A stretch of 64,000 nt of DNA from Kalmusia sp. IMI 367209 (Eukaryota > Ascomycota > Dothideomycetes > Pleosporales > Didymosphaeriaceae). The position numbers and the translations under genes are program-made. Position 1 is the stretch's first letter. Each line of letters starts with the position of its first letter. The notes under the pieces are model-generated. The model was not told the origin of the DNA and did not search any database. It worked only from the letters and a program-made list of their open reading frames with translations. Below are positions 11,111 to 23,653 of this stretch, piece after piece. The stretch covers positions 806,001-870,000 of the forward strand of contig JAPEUQ010000014.1 of the NCBI GenBank assembly GCA_027946365.1, read 5' to 3'.

Positions 11111-14100
11111 ATGCAGGTCGACTTTGGCGCAGAGTCGGAGCATAACATTCATCTATCGTCCCACGGCCACTTTGAACATCCCGGCCACGGCAGCCCGGCC
11201 TTTTCGCCGTTTCGCCATCCCGCTGTATGTGCATTGCCTGTCCTGGTGTGACTCAATGAGCGCTACTGACGTCCGACGCCCAGGTACCAACAATCGACCC
11301 GAGCCTTGACCAAAGTGCCGCCTCAAACCGTAATGGACATCCTCCCATGTCATCAGTTCACCACTCTGCCGCCCCGAGCCACCTCTTGCAGCCTGACAAT
11401 GCCTCCATCAACAGCGGCCACCTCGCACACGGCTTCTATGGAGACATGTCGCGCACCTCGCAGACGCCCTCAACGCCCTCCAATGCCTCGCCGCGCTTCT
11501 CAGCTATATCGCCAGCAACTCAGTCGAAGCAGGTAACAGCGAACTACGTCCCAACCGATCGCCCCGCTCCCTCGCGCGATGTTTCAGACGACACTCTCGA
11601 CGAAGCCTACGCTACCTTCATTTTGTACTGCAATCCAAATTTCCCGACTACTACCGATACGTCTGAGTTGACGCGACTGTTTCGAACACCCCCAAAGAGT
11701 GATGGGAAAGCTTTTGATACTTGGGCGCTTTTTGAGCTGATACGGAAGTTTGACTCAAAAGAGATTAAGACATGGACTCAATTGGCGCTCGATCTAGGCG
11801 TAGAACGACCAGACACGGACAAAGGCCAGAGCACTCAAAAGGTGCAGCAATACTCAGTCCGTTTGAAGGTGAGGCACAATTTCTTTATGCATATGAAGTC
11901 TCATGTTTCCTTCTACCCACAACGGTGGTGCTGCGTTCGCAATACGTACTGCAGGGTATTTCACTCATGGTATAATGCAAGACCCAATGGATCTTCGTGT
12001 TTAGACTCCAAATTTCCCACGGTCATAAATTGTTCGTTTCATATCGTCACACAAGCCTATCGAGATACAACGCCTAAGATTGCGACATAAAAGTATCCGA
12101 ATACGGAAACCGAGCATGTCGCATCGCGCATTTGTATATCAGCCTCGCATACTCACTAACACATTTTTGTACCCTGGAGATGTTGGTCTAAGAAAGACTA
12201 ATGTGGGGCGTGCGATCCTGCTGTACGAATACGTCACGGGGTCCCTGATCAATCACGCCAGAAGTCACATGTTGTTTTATTTCATTTTGATAAGGTCATT
12301 GTGATATACTGACAGTCGTAGCGATGGATGCGCGCAATGCACATCGATGCATTTTTCGAATACATGCTGGGTAAACAACATCCTTACTACCTCCAAATAC
12401 CGCCACCACATAACCCCTTCCCGGAGAATGGCCGCGATGGAGTGCCCTTGGAAGAGGATTTGGCTATCAGAGCCCTTGACCCTAAGTATCGCCCGAAACG
12501 GGGACGTAGAAAAGCCGATGAAGGCGAGGACGATGTAGATATGGGCGATCCCACTCCACCTCCTAAACGGCCACAGTTGGATACGTCTATACCATTTGGT
12601 AACGTTCTTCAGCCTCAGTCTGCATACCCAAGCAGCGCTCACCCAGATAATATGGAGGGGTTTTTGGGAGCACATGATCCGTGGACAGCCTCAGCCATTA
12701 CGCCGTCTTCCGCAATGACAGCAGCATCAGCTCCGGGGCGAATGAATCCGAACAAAAATCTTACGCCATACTCAGCCTCACCTATGTCGGGGCAACAGCT
12801 TCGGTGGCGTCTCAATACTCAAGACAATCCTACCACACCACATCCGCTCTCTGCCGTGACCCCGCATTCGGCTCATCCCGATTTCTTCGATGAACCCCAG
12901 TCAGCAATTACGCCCTCGAGCTCGAAACGGTCACGACGGCGTCACGGACCTGCAGTTTCCTCAGCTTGGCCAAGCAACAGCTCTTCTTCGACAGGAAAGC
13001 TCCGTGGCAGACCGCCAAGTAATCGCTCTGTACGCGACGGCCCTTTCGTCACTTTCCCTGCCAATCCAAAAACCAAGGAAGGTCCCACGATAGACGTGAA
13101 CAGGAACCCTGGAAATCTCACACCAATTGTGGAAAGAGCACAATCAGATCCTCCGGCTGCAGAACAGCATTTTCGGTTTCCTCCCACACCAGCGTCGGCT
13201 GTGTCGCCTACTACCATAGATGCCCATATTCCAAACTCGTCTCAAAGGCCTCACAGACTAAGTCTCCAGGTGCCGCAGAACGTTGGGAATCCTGTACGAC
13301 TTGTCACTCCTACGGTGCTTGTCAATGGAGAGCAGAATGTCGGTTCAAATACAGGCATCGCATCGACAACAACAAGAGCAAATACCGAACCCCAGTCATC
13401 AGGAACGCTTTTCGAACAGACCCCCGAACCGCTCAACCCACAGCAACACCCGCCAGTACCCGCTCAACTCGCCACTCCGTCCCAGCCGTCCCCTCGAACA
13501 CAAAGCCAAGTGGCTACATCAACACCCTCGCCTATACCCTCCCCCGCTCCAGAGTCTCTAAAGCGTGCCCTCGTGGCCGAACTCATCCGTGCGCCCCTCT
13601 CAGGTCGCCGTAAGCGCCTGTCTGGTACTGAGGCAAAAAACCTCGCCACATCCATCCTCTCCCCGCTATTCACCAAGCCCGGTCCTTCTACCACGACCGC
13701 GCCCGCAAAGGTTATGTCTGACCAGCTCCTCGGTATAGCGATTAGCAGCTGTCTCGGGCTGACCTCCGCTGTCGGTCTCGGCATCGGTGGACCCTCTGGT
13801 GGTGTGCGACGAGTCGAATGTGTACGCTTTCGTGTCGGGGGCGACGGCTACGAAAGTCCTATTGATGAGGATGATGAGGATGCGGATGCGGGTGGAACCG
13901 TGAGAGAGACATTTGACGTGTTTTTCGGGGTAAGTTTTGGGGGGCTGAGCGGAGAGTGGGCGGCCAAGGGATTAGCTACTACGAGTGGTGCGGATGGGGC
14001 AACCACGGTGGGTGCTGGGCAACAAGAGAGGCAAGAACAGCCGGCGCCCACTACCGCAGCGGGGTGGAAAGCAAAGTTCTTGGACGTGCAGAGGAAATTG

Positions 14101-14160
14101 TGGGAGAAAGAAGAGGAGGCGAGAAGTTTGAAGGAGAAAGTTTTGGAGGCTGTGCTATAA
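11111..14160 (+). CDS. abp2: ARS-binding protein 2 (Abp2) family
   Basis: Three exons: 11111-11224, 11284-11868 and 12322-14160, encoding 845 residues. Intron 1 (59 nt) has GTATGT, a CTACTGAC branch site and CAG. Intron 2 (453 nt) has GTGAGG, CTGAC and TAG. The first exon (MQVDFGAESEHNIHLSSHG) was chosen because its splice to VPTIDPSLDQ is in phase and leaves a coherent N-terminus; an ATG at 11347 is internal. The conserved block around residues 125-260 (DEAYATFILYCNP, WALFELIRKFDSKEIKTW, RWMRAMHIDAFFEYMLGKQ) matches the Abp2 family, named after the fission-yeast protein that binds replication-origin ARS DNA. The rest is long and disordered, with a basic KRGRRK patch and AT-hook-like RGRP, ending in a Lys/Glu-rich helix. 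Expected in the nucleus. It converges on the PEX39-like gene. Confidence 0.88.
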
Positions 14161-14689
14161 GAGCGGTTTATACACTTGTGAGACAAAGTCAACGAGGGGG
14201 GTACAGTGGGTAAGTATAGGTGTTGAGTCACGATACAGAGGGAGTTCCAGGTGTATATGTTATAGGAAGAGTTGGGATATGAGGATATGGTTCAACGGTC
14301 TTGGGGTGCTTTGGCATCGTTTATTGTTTTTTGTTGTATATGAGTGCGGCATTCACATATACCCTGTTCGTTTTTTAAGTCGGTCTTTGATGGCTTGATA
14401 TTTCTATGTTTGTCGACCTGAGCCTTGGGCGTCATAGTATATATGATGAGGTACTTGTAATTAATTTGATTTAAAGGTTCCATCCTTGTCGGTCTAAGTT
14501 GTGAGCTAAGAAGCGTGTGAAGTTATATACTGAGAGAGCTATATTCGTTCGCAGCCTTCAGCAAGCGAAGGAGAGACCACACGGGAATGGCCAAGGTGGT
14601 GGATGATGATGACTGCCATTGCACAAACAAATATCTCTATATAGTTCGTAGATTCATCGACCTTGAAACCGCGTTGTCGTGGTTATTCG

Positions 14690-15270
14690 TTATGCTGTTG
14701 CTTTCTTCGCAGCTCCATCGCCCGTTGTTGAATTCTCCCTTTCCCACGGCTTTCTCCGCTTTGACTGTGTAGCCTGCGAGGCCTGCCCCGTGAGGATCGT
14801 GTCCGGTATCTCTTTGATGCCTGGGATGGGCTGTCCCGTTGACACCAATTCTACGATGTGGGCGAAAGTTGTAGGATACGGCGCTGTAGGTTCATTGGGG
14901 TTCGTTGAAGCACCGGGTAGGACCCCACCCGCGTTTTCTGTGCTCGAGGAGGAAGTAGGAGTTTGTACGCCGTTGGGTACAAGCGGAGGGCGGCCCCGCG
15001 CGTTGCGGTAAGCTTTGTAGGCGTCGAAATCAACGTTCATGTTATATTTTCTATTCCATTAGTATGCACTAGAGGGATTGATCGAAAAAGGACTTACCTA
15101 GCATAGTAGAAGCATCGCGCCCGCAACGTCAGTTCTGATGCCTGCTCGGGCGAGCTGTTGCTCCCCAGGATGGCACTGAGGCCAGACTGGAACTCAGCAT
15201 CGTCATCCCAATTGTAATTCTCTAGGGCCTCATAGACGTCGTTCAGCCCATCTGCTGCAGCGACGCTCAT
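14690..15270 (-). CDS. pex39: PEX39-like peroxin with KPWE motif
   Basis: Two exons, 15098-15270 and 14690-15050, with a 47-nt intron (GTAAGT, ACTAAT, TAG), give 177 residues. The start MSVAAADGLNDVYEALENY lies upstream of an internal Met at 15040 that a simple ORF call would use. The C-terminal half carries the family signature: FDAYKAYRNARGRPP, then HIVELVSTGQPIPGIKEIPD (residues 122-141), then KPWE at 158-161. The same layout of an IPG-x-x-x-[IL]-P block before KPWE is known from yeast Yjr012c and human C6orf226, which bind PEX7 and help import PTS2 cargo into peroxisomes. That role is inferred here. The acidic, helical N-terminus (about 60 residues) is rich in Asp/Glu. It is divergent from SCD6, with 260 bp between the starts and a long CT-rich tract. 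Confidence 0.85.
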
Positions 15271-15530
15271 GGCGAGAGAAGGATGTAGTACATGGAGGCG
15301 GGGTGAGAGAGCTTGGGCGGTTCTGATGCGCTTGGGACCCCGAAGTGGAGCCGGTAGCTTTCATTTGGCGAAGCACGGCTGTTCTTTCTCTCACCCACAC
15401 ACCACCTCGCCCTCTTCTTTGCCTACCATCCCCCTCCTTCTCTCGCTCCACGCACTCTCTTTTCCTTTTCTTTCTCTCTCTCAATCACCTAATCCTCCTC
15501 CCACTCGTCTTGAGTACACCACATACAGCC

Positions 15531-17558
15531 ATGTCGGAGTTCATAGGGTGCGCCGCAGCTGTGCCATCAATTGGAGCTTCCACTAACATGCATTGCGCAG
15601 AGCTCGCATATCGCTCATCTCGAAGAGCGACATTCGGTACGCCTCTGTCTATTGAACAAGCCGTGCGCAAAAACTGAGAAACGTAGATATGTCGGTACGC
15701 TCGTCAACATCAACTCAGAACAGTCGACAGTCTCGCTTGACAATGTGCGGTCATTCGGCACCGAGGGTCGTCGCGGCGGCAAGGACGAGTACGGACCTTC
15801 AGATGCAGTCTACGAGCAGATCGTATTCCGTGGCAGTGACGTAAAGGACCTGCGCATCGAGGAGACACCCAAAGAGGAGCCGCCCATGCCCCAAGACCCA
15901 GCTATCATTGGAGTAAGTCACGCTAATCTTCGTCACCTTAAACGGTACAATGATTAAACATTTCGGATGTAAATTTTAAAACCACCGAGAGCGCAAAACC
16001 GTGTGGATATCTTCCGTTGCCTTCCTTCTGAGTACCCTCAACACCTACAAATTTCTTGTCTATTCGTAGAAAGAGCTTCGCTAACATGGCATATTGGATT
16101 GAGCAGGTACAGCAGTCTCAGCGACAGGAAGGTGCTCAGCCTGAGCAGCGTCCACCGCCGCAAAATCAAATTTTCCCTCCTCCGCCTGGTCAGTTCCCCC
16201 CGGGCGGATACCCACCTTTTGGACAGCCACCGCCGCCGTATCAAAACAGATTCGGGCCACAAGGTGGCTTTCCTGGAGGTCCTCCTGGTCCATTCCCTGG
16301 AGGACCAGGTGGCTTTGGCATGCCGGGCCCTTATGGAGCACCTCCCCCAGGATGGTATCCTCCAGGTCAAGGTTTCAACCAACCACCTGGTCCCTTCCCT
16401 CCGCAAATGCCCATCGGCCCACCTGGGCAACAAACCCCTCAACAGAACCAAAACCAGAATCAGCCTCAAGCAGGTCCCAAGGGAGCCGCACCTGTCGGGC
16501 CTCCAGTAAACAAGGACGAGAAGCCCAACACTCAACCCAAGGTTGCAGAGGCGGACGGTTCCACTAAACCTGCGGAAGCCAAACCAGACACGAAAGCTGC
16601 GGGAACCGTCCCAACGCCCGCCGCTACCAAGCAACCTCCACCACCTCCTGTGGACTCAAAACCCGACGTTGCAGCCGCTCTTGCCCCTCCTGCGCAGACC
16701 GCTCAACCTACTGGTGCTCCTAGAACTGTACCCACAGGACCAAGGGGCAATCGCATCGTCCCTGCTGTACCTCTTGCTAGCCCAGGCCAAAAAAAGGCCG
16801 CACCCCATCCACAGCCCGCTGCCGTAGCTGCTGCGGTGCAGCCTGGTCCATCAGCGGCAAACCCTACCCAACAATACCATAACGCAACACAGGCCGCCAC
16901 AGCCGCCGTTGCAGCGGCTATGGCGAAGCTAGACGTTGCAAGCGGAAAAGGCCCCGCGCAAACCGGAGCGCAACCGATGAACGCTAATCTACAACAGCGC
17001 ATCGACGAGATGCGAGATGACCAAGCTAGGCGAGGCGGTCCGGGTCACCGTGGGGGTAGCAGAGGAGGTCGCGGTGGCCGAGGCGGTCATCACACGAAGC
17101 TAGAAATTCCATCAACAGACTTCGATTTCGAATCCGCGAATGCGAAGTTCAACAAGATGGATTCCGTGAAGGAGGCTATCGCGTCAGGTTCGCCCCTTGG
17201 TGAAGGTGTGGCCCCCCCAACCGCTGAAGTTGCAACCAATGGCCATGCCCCCGAACCGAACAGTGAAGAAGTAGTCATCCCGCCTGCTTCTGCGTACAAT
17301 AAGTCATCAAGCTTTTTCGACAATATCTCGAGCGAGCTGAAGGATCGAGAGGATACATCCGCTCGCGGCCAGCAGTTCAGGACTGAAGAGCGGCGCAAGA
17401 ACATGGAGACCTTCGGCCAAGGCAGTGTCGATGGCTTCAGAGGGGGATATCGCGGACGCGGCCGTGGTAGAGGTCGTGGCCGTGGCTTTGGCGGCTTCAG
17501 AGGAGGCCGAGGTGGGCGCGGACGCGGAGGCGCCCAGTTTGGCGAGCAGGCAGCTTAG
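15531..17558 (+). CDS. scd6: Scd6/Sum2 (LSM14 family) RNA-binding translational repressor
   Basis: Four exons: 15531-15547, 15601-15636, 15687-15912 and 16107-17558, encoding 576 residues. The first exon is only 17 nt and the second 36 nt. Together they build MSEFIGARISLISKSDIRYVG, the start of the LSm domain (residues 1 to about 85, including GTLVNINSEQSTVSL and VRSFGTEGR). A Pro/Gly/Gln-rich middle follows, then an FDF box (FDFESANAKFNKMD, about 415-430), a TFG/FFD-type box (SSSFFDNISSELKDRE, about 485-500) and a terminal RGG/RGRG tract. These are the classic parts of Scd6/LSM14, which binds eIF4G or decapping factors in P-bodies and stress granules. The 194-nt third intron is longer than the others; its CTAAC lies about 20 nt before the acceptor at 16106. 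Confidence 0.93.
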
Positions 17559-18363
17559 TCGGCCGGCCTGATCTCCAATGAACAGTGCTCGATGCCGTGC
17601 TATAATTGACAGACGAAGTTTTCTTTGATCATGGGAGTGGAGTTTTGCAAAAGCTTTCTAAGCTAGGGTGGGCAACGGACATCAAATCAATTGCGTGAGA
17701 TGATATCTTGCTTTTTAGCAAAAGAAAACTAGGACGAGGGCCTGGATCATTGGGAGTTACTTTATGCGGCGCTTTGTACGAGTACGATTGGCTCTTTAAA
17801 GGCCATTATCTCTTATGCCTGCGCTAAGCGATTGACTGACTGGTATGTAGTCTTGTGTGGCATCACTGTATAGTCTGGAGGAATGGGAGGGACGGCATAC
17901 CCGTGATGAATACATGAAATGAGGTTGTGGATATTTTGTGCTTGCATGCTAGTAATTGTTTGCAACGCATGCAGTGAGGCTTTCCTTGAGGTTTGTAGAT
18001 CTAAATGTCTCGACCAATGGAATGTTCTTTCTTATATGCCGGGTGTCACTACAGAATACAGTCTTTAAAGGTAAATCTCTAGCTGTTCAAATGGTTTTGT
18101 TAAGATATAGTTTGATGGTGTTTTGGAGGTAAATGTCGGACCCGTGCGTTGCTATGACGAGGGAGCTGCCCACGTGGGCATCGATTGGCTGGCGCGAACC
18201 AGGGCGAGCAAGAGCTTCCCCGCAAGCTTCATCGATCTCGCAAAAGCTTGCGCGCGCAGCCCTGCGCTCTTGATATGCATGCCATTCCTCCGCTGTGTGT
18301 GTTTTTACCGAGATATTATTTTCTTTTCGCTAGCCCCCTGCCCTCGCTCGCTCGCGGTTCAAT

Positions 18364-20979
18364 ATGAAGTTCGGCACCACGCTCCGCAAGAGCATCTACC
18401 CGCCGTGGAAAGACCAGTACATTGACTACGATAAGCTCAAAAACCTACTGCGCGAGCACGATGACGACAAGCCGTGGACCTCGGACGACGTGACACAGTT
18501 CACCGAGGAACTCGCGAACGTGCAGTTGGAGAAGGTCTATAACTTTAAGAAAGGCGTTGCGGAGAAGCTGCGTGAGCGGACGACGGCATGCGAGAAGAAA
18601 CTCGAGCCATTGGCCATTGGCATTAAGTCCGAGGAAGGGAAGGATGGCGAGGCTTCGTCGTCGGCGGACAATGCGTCTAAGAAGCCGGACTTAGCACCCG
18701 CGGAGCGCAAGAAGCTGCTGGAGGAGGTGCTTGCAGAGCTCGATGGAATCACAAAAGAGGTCAAGGAGCTCGAGAAGTATGGCAGGATTAACTACACGGC
18801 GGTCATCAAGGCAACTAAGAAGCACGATAAGCTGCGCGGCCGCTCCTATCGTCTACGGCCCTTTATCAATGCTCGCCTTGTCGAGAAGCCTATTCATACC
18901 GAAGACCAGTCGCCGCTGCTGTACCGTCTGTCTGCCATGTACTCGTTCGTCCGCCAGAGCTTGGATGGAAAACCGCAGGAGGCGCTCTCTTTTGCCGAGA
19001 GCTCTACGGGCTCGGAGGACTTTACTTCCTACAAATGTATGCGCCCTTACGTGCGGCTGTGATGTGAAGGGTAGCGAGTCTTCGCCCGCTACACTTACAT
19101 CAACCGCAGAACCTACCCGTCTTTTGCTAACATAGTGTAGTTTGGGTCCACAAAGAGAACCTACTTGAAGTCAAGACCGTCATCCTCCGTCGGCTCCCCG
19201 TCCTCGTGTACAATCCGCAGACGTCTAAGATAGCCGAAGGCTCTCAACGCGACCCTACAATCACCTCGATATACTTTGATAATCCTGACTTCTCGTTATA
19301 CACGGACAAGGTCGATCACGTACCTAATGCTGCTTCACTTCGTCTTCGATGGTACGGACAACTCGCCGAAAATCCGAATATTTACTTGGAGAAGAAAGAG
19401 ATGAAGGAAAAGGACGCAGCCGAAGAACAACGCTTCACAATCAAAGACAAATATATACAGTCATTCATCACGGGTAAATATCACATGGAGAAACAGATTC
19501 AAAAGATGGAGACTCGTGGCGCTCAGGATCAGCAAGATGTTAACGAGTTCAAGAAGGCCGTGGACGATATTTCTAAATTTATCAAAGAGAAGGAGTTGCA
19601 GCCAGTCCTCCGCGCAAACTATACTCGCACGGCATTCCAAATCCCGGGGGATAACCGCGTGCGTGTTTCCCTCGATACGAATCTTGCCCTTATTCGCGAG
19701 GACTCTTTAGATCTAGACAGACCATGCCGTGATCCCGACGACTGGCATAGACGTGATATCGATGATCGTCGGATGGAGTTCCCGTTCAAAGAGTTGAGAA
19801 AGGGCGAACGATACGACTTCCCACACGCCGTGCTCGAGATCAGGGTCAAGGGTATGAAGAAGTATGAGTGGATCGAGGATTTGATCAATTCTCACTTAGT
19901 CAAAGAGGCGCCACGCTTCTCGAAATTCGTTCAGGGCGTCGCAAAACTGTTCGAGGATCAAGTCAACACGTTTCCTTTTTGGCTGAGTGAAGTTGAGATG
20001 GACATCAAGCGCGACCCCGAACAGGCATTTGAGGAGGAGCAGCAGAAGAAGCAAAAGGCCGCTGAAGATGACTTCGCTGTTGGGAGTCTCTTCGGCACCC
20101 GCGCAAGCCCTAGTTACCGCGCCTCAATCATATCACCCGGTAACGCGTCAAGCAGTAAGTTGTCCCCAGGATAGATCTTACAATGGACTCTATACTAATG
20201 ATCCGCAGGCTCTCCCGCTGCTATCGCCGCCGGCACGTCTGCTCGCAAGGCAAGCGCCCCCAAACCGTCACCTCTGGTCCATATCGAAGAAGAAATCGAC
20301 AAAACCAACGAAGAGCCCGACAGCGACGAAGAAGGCGCCCATGCAACCGTCAATGACGACTCCCCCTTCGGCCGCTCGACAGGTCTCTCTTCCCTTTTCC
20401 CATCCTTCTCTACCTCAAAGTACGCCCGCAAGAAGGAAAATGTCCAGCGCCGCATCCAGCTCCCGCCTGGCATCCGGCACCCAGGTGTCTGGATCAAAGA
20501 CCAAGGGCCCGTGCGCGTCGAGGCTAAGGTCTGGCTCGCGAACCAGCGCACCTTCATCAAATGGCAGCACGTTAGCGTGCTGCTCGCGTCCCTATCACTC
20601 GGCTTGTACAATGCGGCCGGCGAGAGTAACAGCATCGCACGAGTGTTAGCTGTTGTGTATACGTGTGTGGCGCTGTTCACCCTGCTGTGGGGGTATGGCG
20701 TGTATATGTACCGCATGAAATTGATTAGAGAGAGGAGTCCGAAGGATTTCGATAATGTGCTTGGGCCATTGGTGGTGTGTGTGGGTTTGGCGGTAGCGTT
20801 GTGTCTGAATTTCGGATTCAAGGTACGTGTATGGAAAGTGATGTGCGATGTGCGATGTGCGGTGGGGCTAACGAGGGGCGTAGTACCGCGCTATACAGAA
20901 TGATCACCACCGAGCACATGCTAATGGGACGACGGATGTTGTAACGCCGTTTTTGGAGCATATTGAATTGGTGCGATGA
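18364..20979 (+). CDS. SPX-VTC vacuolar transporter chaperone, probably Vtc2/Vtc3-type
   Basis: Four exons: 18364-19036, 19141-20154, 20209-20822 and 20884-20979, encoding 798 residues. The N-terminal SPX domain (MKFGTTLRKSIYPPWKDQYIDYDKLK) senses inositol pyrophosphates in this family. The CYTH-like tunnel domain begins near residue 225 (KFWVHKENLLEVKT) and shows ITSIYFDN, LRLRWYG, LEKK, TAFQIPGDNRVRVSLDT and AVLEIRVKG. A long acidic linker follows (EEEIDKTNEEPDSDEEGA). The C-terminus has three membrane segments (WQHVSVLLASLSLGL, VLAVVYTCVALFTLL, LGPLVVCVGLAVALCL), the DUF202-like region. VTC complexes make polyphosphate and pass it into the vacuole. Many catalytic basic residues of Vtc4 seem present, but the long linker and the divergence after LEKK favour the Vtc2/3 type; Vtc4 is not excluded. 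Confidence 0.9.
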
Positions 20980-23653
20980 GGCCCTTTAGATGGGATATGG
21001 GCTGATGGTTTGAGTGTCCGCATCAGTGATGGATAATCCATATAGTGTTGTTGTATACGGAGTACGTGTGTGAGAGGAAGGCATAGTCACATTTTCAATT
21101 GGTGCATTGTTCGGTCGAGGGAATTACAGCTCGTTTTGAGTGATCGCCTGTAAGCTTGTAGATTGGTATCCAAATCGCATTCCCGCTATTTTGTTTGAGT
21201 CCGAGGCCAGGGCGAGTTGCGTACTCGAATCGATGTGATAGATGCGATGGAGTGGAGTCTATGGCCCGAGCCGGGTCCGAAAGCAATACGTGATTGTCAC
21301 TACGAGTGTGTGATGTCAAGGCATGCGGTAAAGGATTACGTTTCAGTACGAGGCGTTGGCGCTCAGATTGGGCCGTATAGAGGAACTAGAGAAAGGGAAG
21401 GGTGGAGATTGGAGTACATACACAGGATGTCAGGATTTAGAAGAGGGGCTTGCGATCCGGGTCAGTAAACTGATGGTTACTATGAGACGGTCGGATGCGC
21501 AATATGAAATGAGTGATGTGCGAATCATGTGTTAATCTTGGTGCTGAGATTGTGCGAGCGTAGGTGATAGATGGATGCTTAGATAGGCAATCGTGCGAGA
21601 TCTAGATCATGTGCGTATCCATTTGTGATGGTGTTGGGTGCTTTATTGCGCTGTGAAAGTATTTACTCGAAACTGGTTAGCGACGATACCATGTCGATGC
21701 GCTTATTCCACGAAGAAAGTATTTCCATATGGTATTGACGTGTTGACTTCCTGTGCTTCTCTTGTAGCAGTGCTTAACTCAAATACGAGTGTGGATTGGG
21801 ATGTCTAATGCCAACGCAATCGATAGGCTGTGTTATAGGTACATAATATAAGGTTTGTTGGTGTAGATGCGGTGTGAACTGGGCATTCTCCATATTCGTA
21901 TCTAGTGATGGAAATCTTAAATTTATTGACCTCACTAATTCAACAACACGACGTAGGTAGTCCGTTGACCGCACGTTTAGCATGAAAGTATGCTAAAGGT
22001 CATACGATTTAGCCGTAATTGAAACTAGATATGATGCACGAAAAGTGTCCTATTCACATGATCTTCATGTCGTGTGATTCCTTGGAAGGTTATGTGTATC
22101 CTACGCCTATTTCTAGACCATTGGACTATGCGGGCATGAAACATCACAGATATCGTCTTTGACAACTACTGCTTTACTTGTCTAAAAGTTGACAAGTTGA
22201 TCCGAAAAAGTCTCAGTGCTCCAAGTAGTACAAACTCGTGTAAGGTGAACCAATGTTTCCTAACGAGTTGGCTTCACGGGACGTTCCATTGCATCGGGTA
22301 CAGTGTGCGTGGTAACAGGAGCGTGAAATCTCGTCTTGGCAAACTGTATTTCGTGGTGCCTGGCGACTGGCTCGATCTCGAGGCAAGGAGAATTTCTTGC
22401 TGTTGTGTTCGTTTCTCACGTTTCGTCCATGCGGCGTGCTGCTTAGCGGCTCAACGATAGGGGTACATCTGCAGGAGTGATGCGCCATCATCACGAGCAC
22501 ACCCATATGTGCGTGCGCCGGTGCATCATTGCCGGAAGAAATTGGAATTGAGGATCAAATGTCCAAAGACGGTTGCATGTTATGAATGCCACCGAGCGAA
22601 GTCAGCCGAGGACCTTGTTGTGTTTAATGAAGCTGCTCGGTCAGAAAAGCATGTTGTACACGTTCACAGTGACGTTTCGTTCCTAAACAGCGCTTGCACA
22701 ACGGTGTGTTGGAGTGATAATGCGGGTTCGTTGGAGCACAGGCTAGCGGATGACCTGCAGCAAGCTTTTGGTGAAACAGGCGCTAAAATGCGCTGAGAGA
22801 TGTGGATAGCCGCCCATCCCGTAGTTCGACTTCTCCTCCTCCATTTCACTGCGCCATGTGACTGTCCACACTCATATCTTTTCCTGTATCCAAATGGTCA
22901 AGACTTTACTATACAGTCGCCGTATTGCGTTTTCTAGGCAGCTTTACTGCTTTGCTTTTAATCGCCACTCAGGAACTATGGAACTTGTGGCACTCTGACC
23001 GCACACAGCTGTATTGCCTAGATCCAACGTTACACCGGCTACGGATATGTCGTTATCTATCTTGGAAATGGTACCTGCGCTATGGATCGCCCGGCTAGGC
23101 TTTGCGTGCCCACGACCATAACCTCCCTGATCTTGCAGTGATTGACGCCCTGGCCGCGCGTGCCGTACCGCCAATTGCTTGCATGCTACCTATTCTCGTA
23201 CGCAGGGACCCGGAAGAAACGCAGGTACCGGCATATTCTTCATGTATTCGGACGTTTGTGAACCGTTTGGATGCAGCACTAGCTGTTTGAACGTTACTTG
23301 AACCGTTGTTCATCCTCCGAACTCGTCCTTGTTATTTCCATAAAGAGACAGTCTCTCAGCGCCCTTATCGAAGTCCTGAGCTACGCTTTACTGTCAGACT
23401 GAGCTTCAATTCAGGCGCTTTTTTGTGCGAAGACTTGTTTGTACACGTGATCCGTAGGAAGTGCTCCTTCCTCGACCTCCTGCCTCCGAGGAAGATATTT
23501 CGGATCCGCCCACTTTTGTTTCCGCTTCCAACCTCTTCTCGATCCCCATTGTTTGTTTACTCTCGTTTCGACCCCTACGATCATTACTCACACTCTTTTC
23601 TCGCCATACTCTCGTTTTCTGTACGAGTCCTCAACGACTACCTTACATCCGTT
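20980..23653. other. Intergenic, no supported gene
   Basis: Only short open frames without domains. The last 300 bp before 23654 are pyrimidine-rich (CTC/TTC runs), as is usual just upstream of fungal starts, and probably belong to the promoter/leader of the S41 peptidase gene. Confidence 0.5.

Noticed and set aside
12328..12538. ABP2 exon 3 read as a separate gene starting at 12328
   Set aside because: The frame joins in phase to exon 2 through a good acceptor at 12321 and completes the Abp2 domain.
16056..16106. Start of the SCD6 exon at the Met at 16056
   Set aside because: This stretch is the end of the third intron (CTAAC branch, CAG acceptor at 16106); the LSm domain lies in upstream exons.
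23306..23653. N-terminal extension of the S41 peptidase
   Set aside because: The upstream part has no conserved features and would bury a clean signal peptide beginning at 23654.
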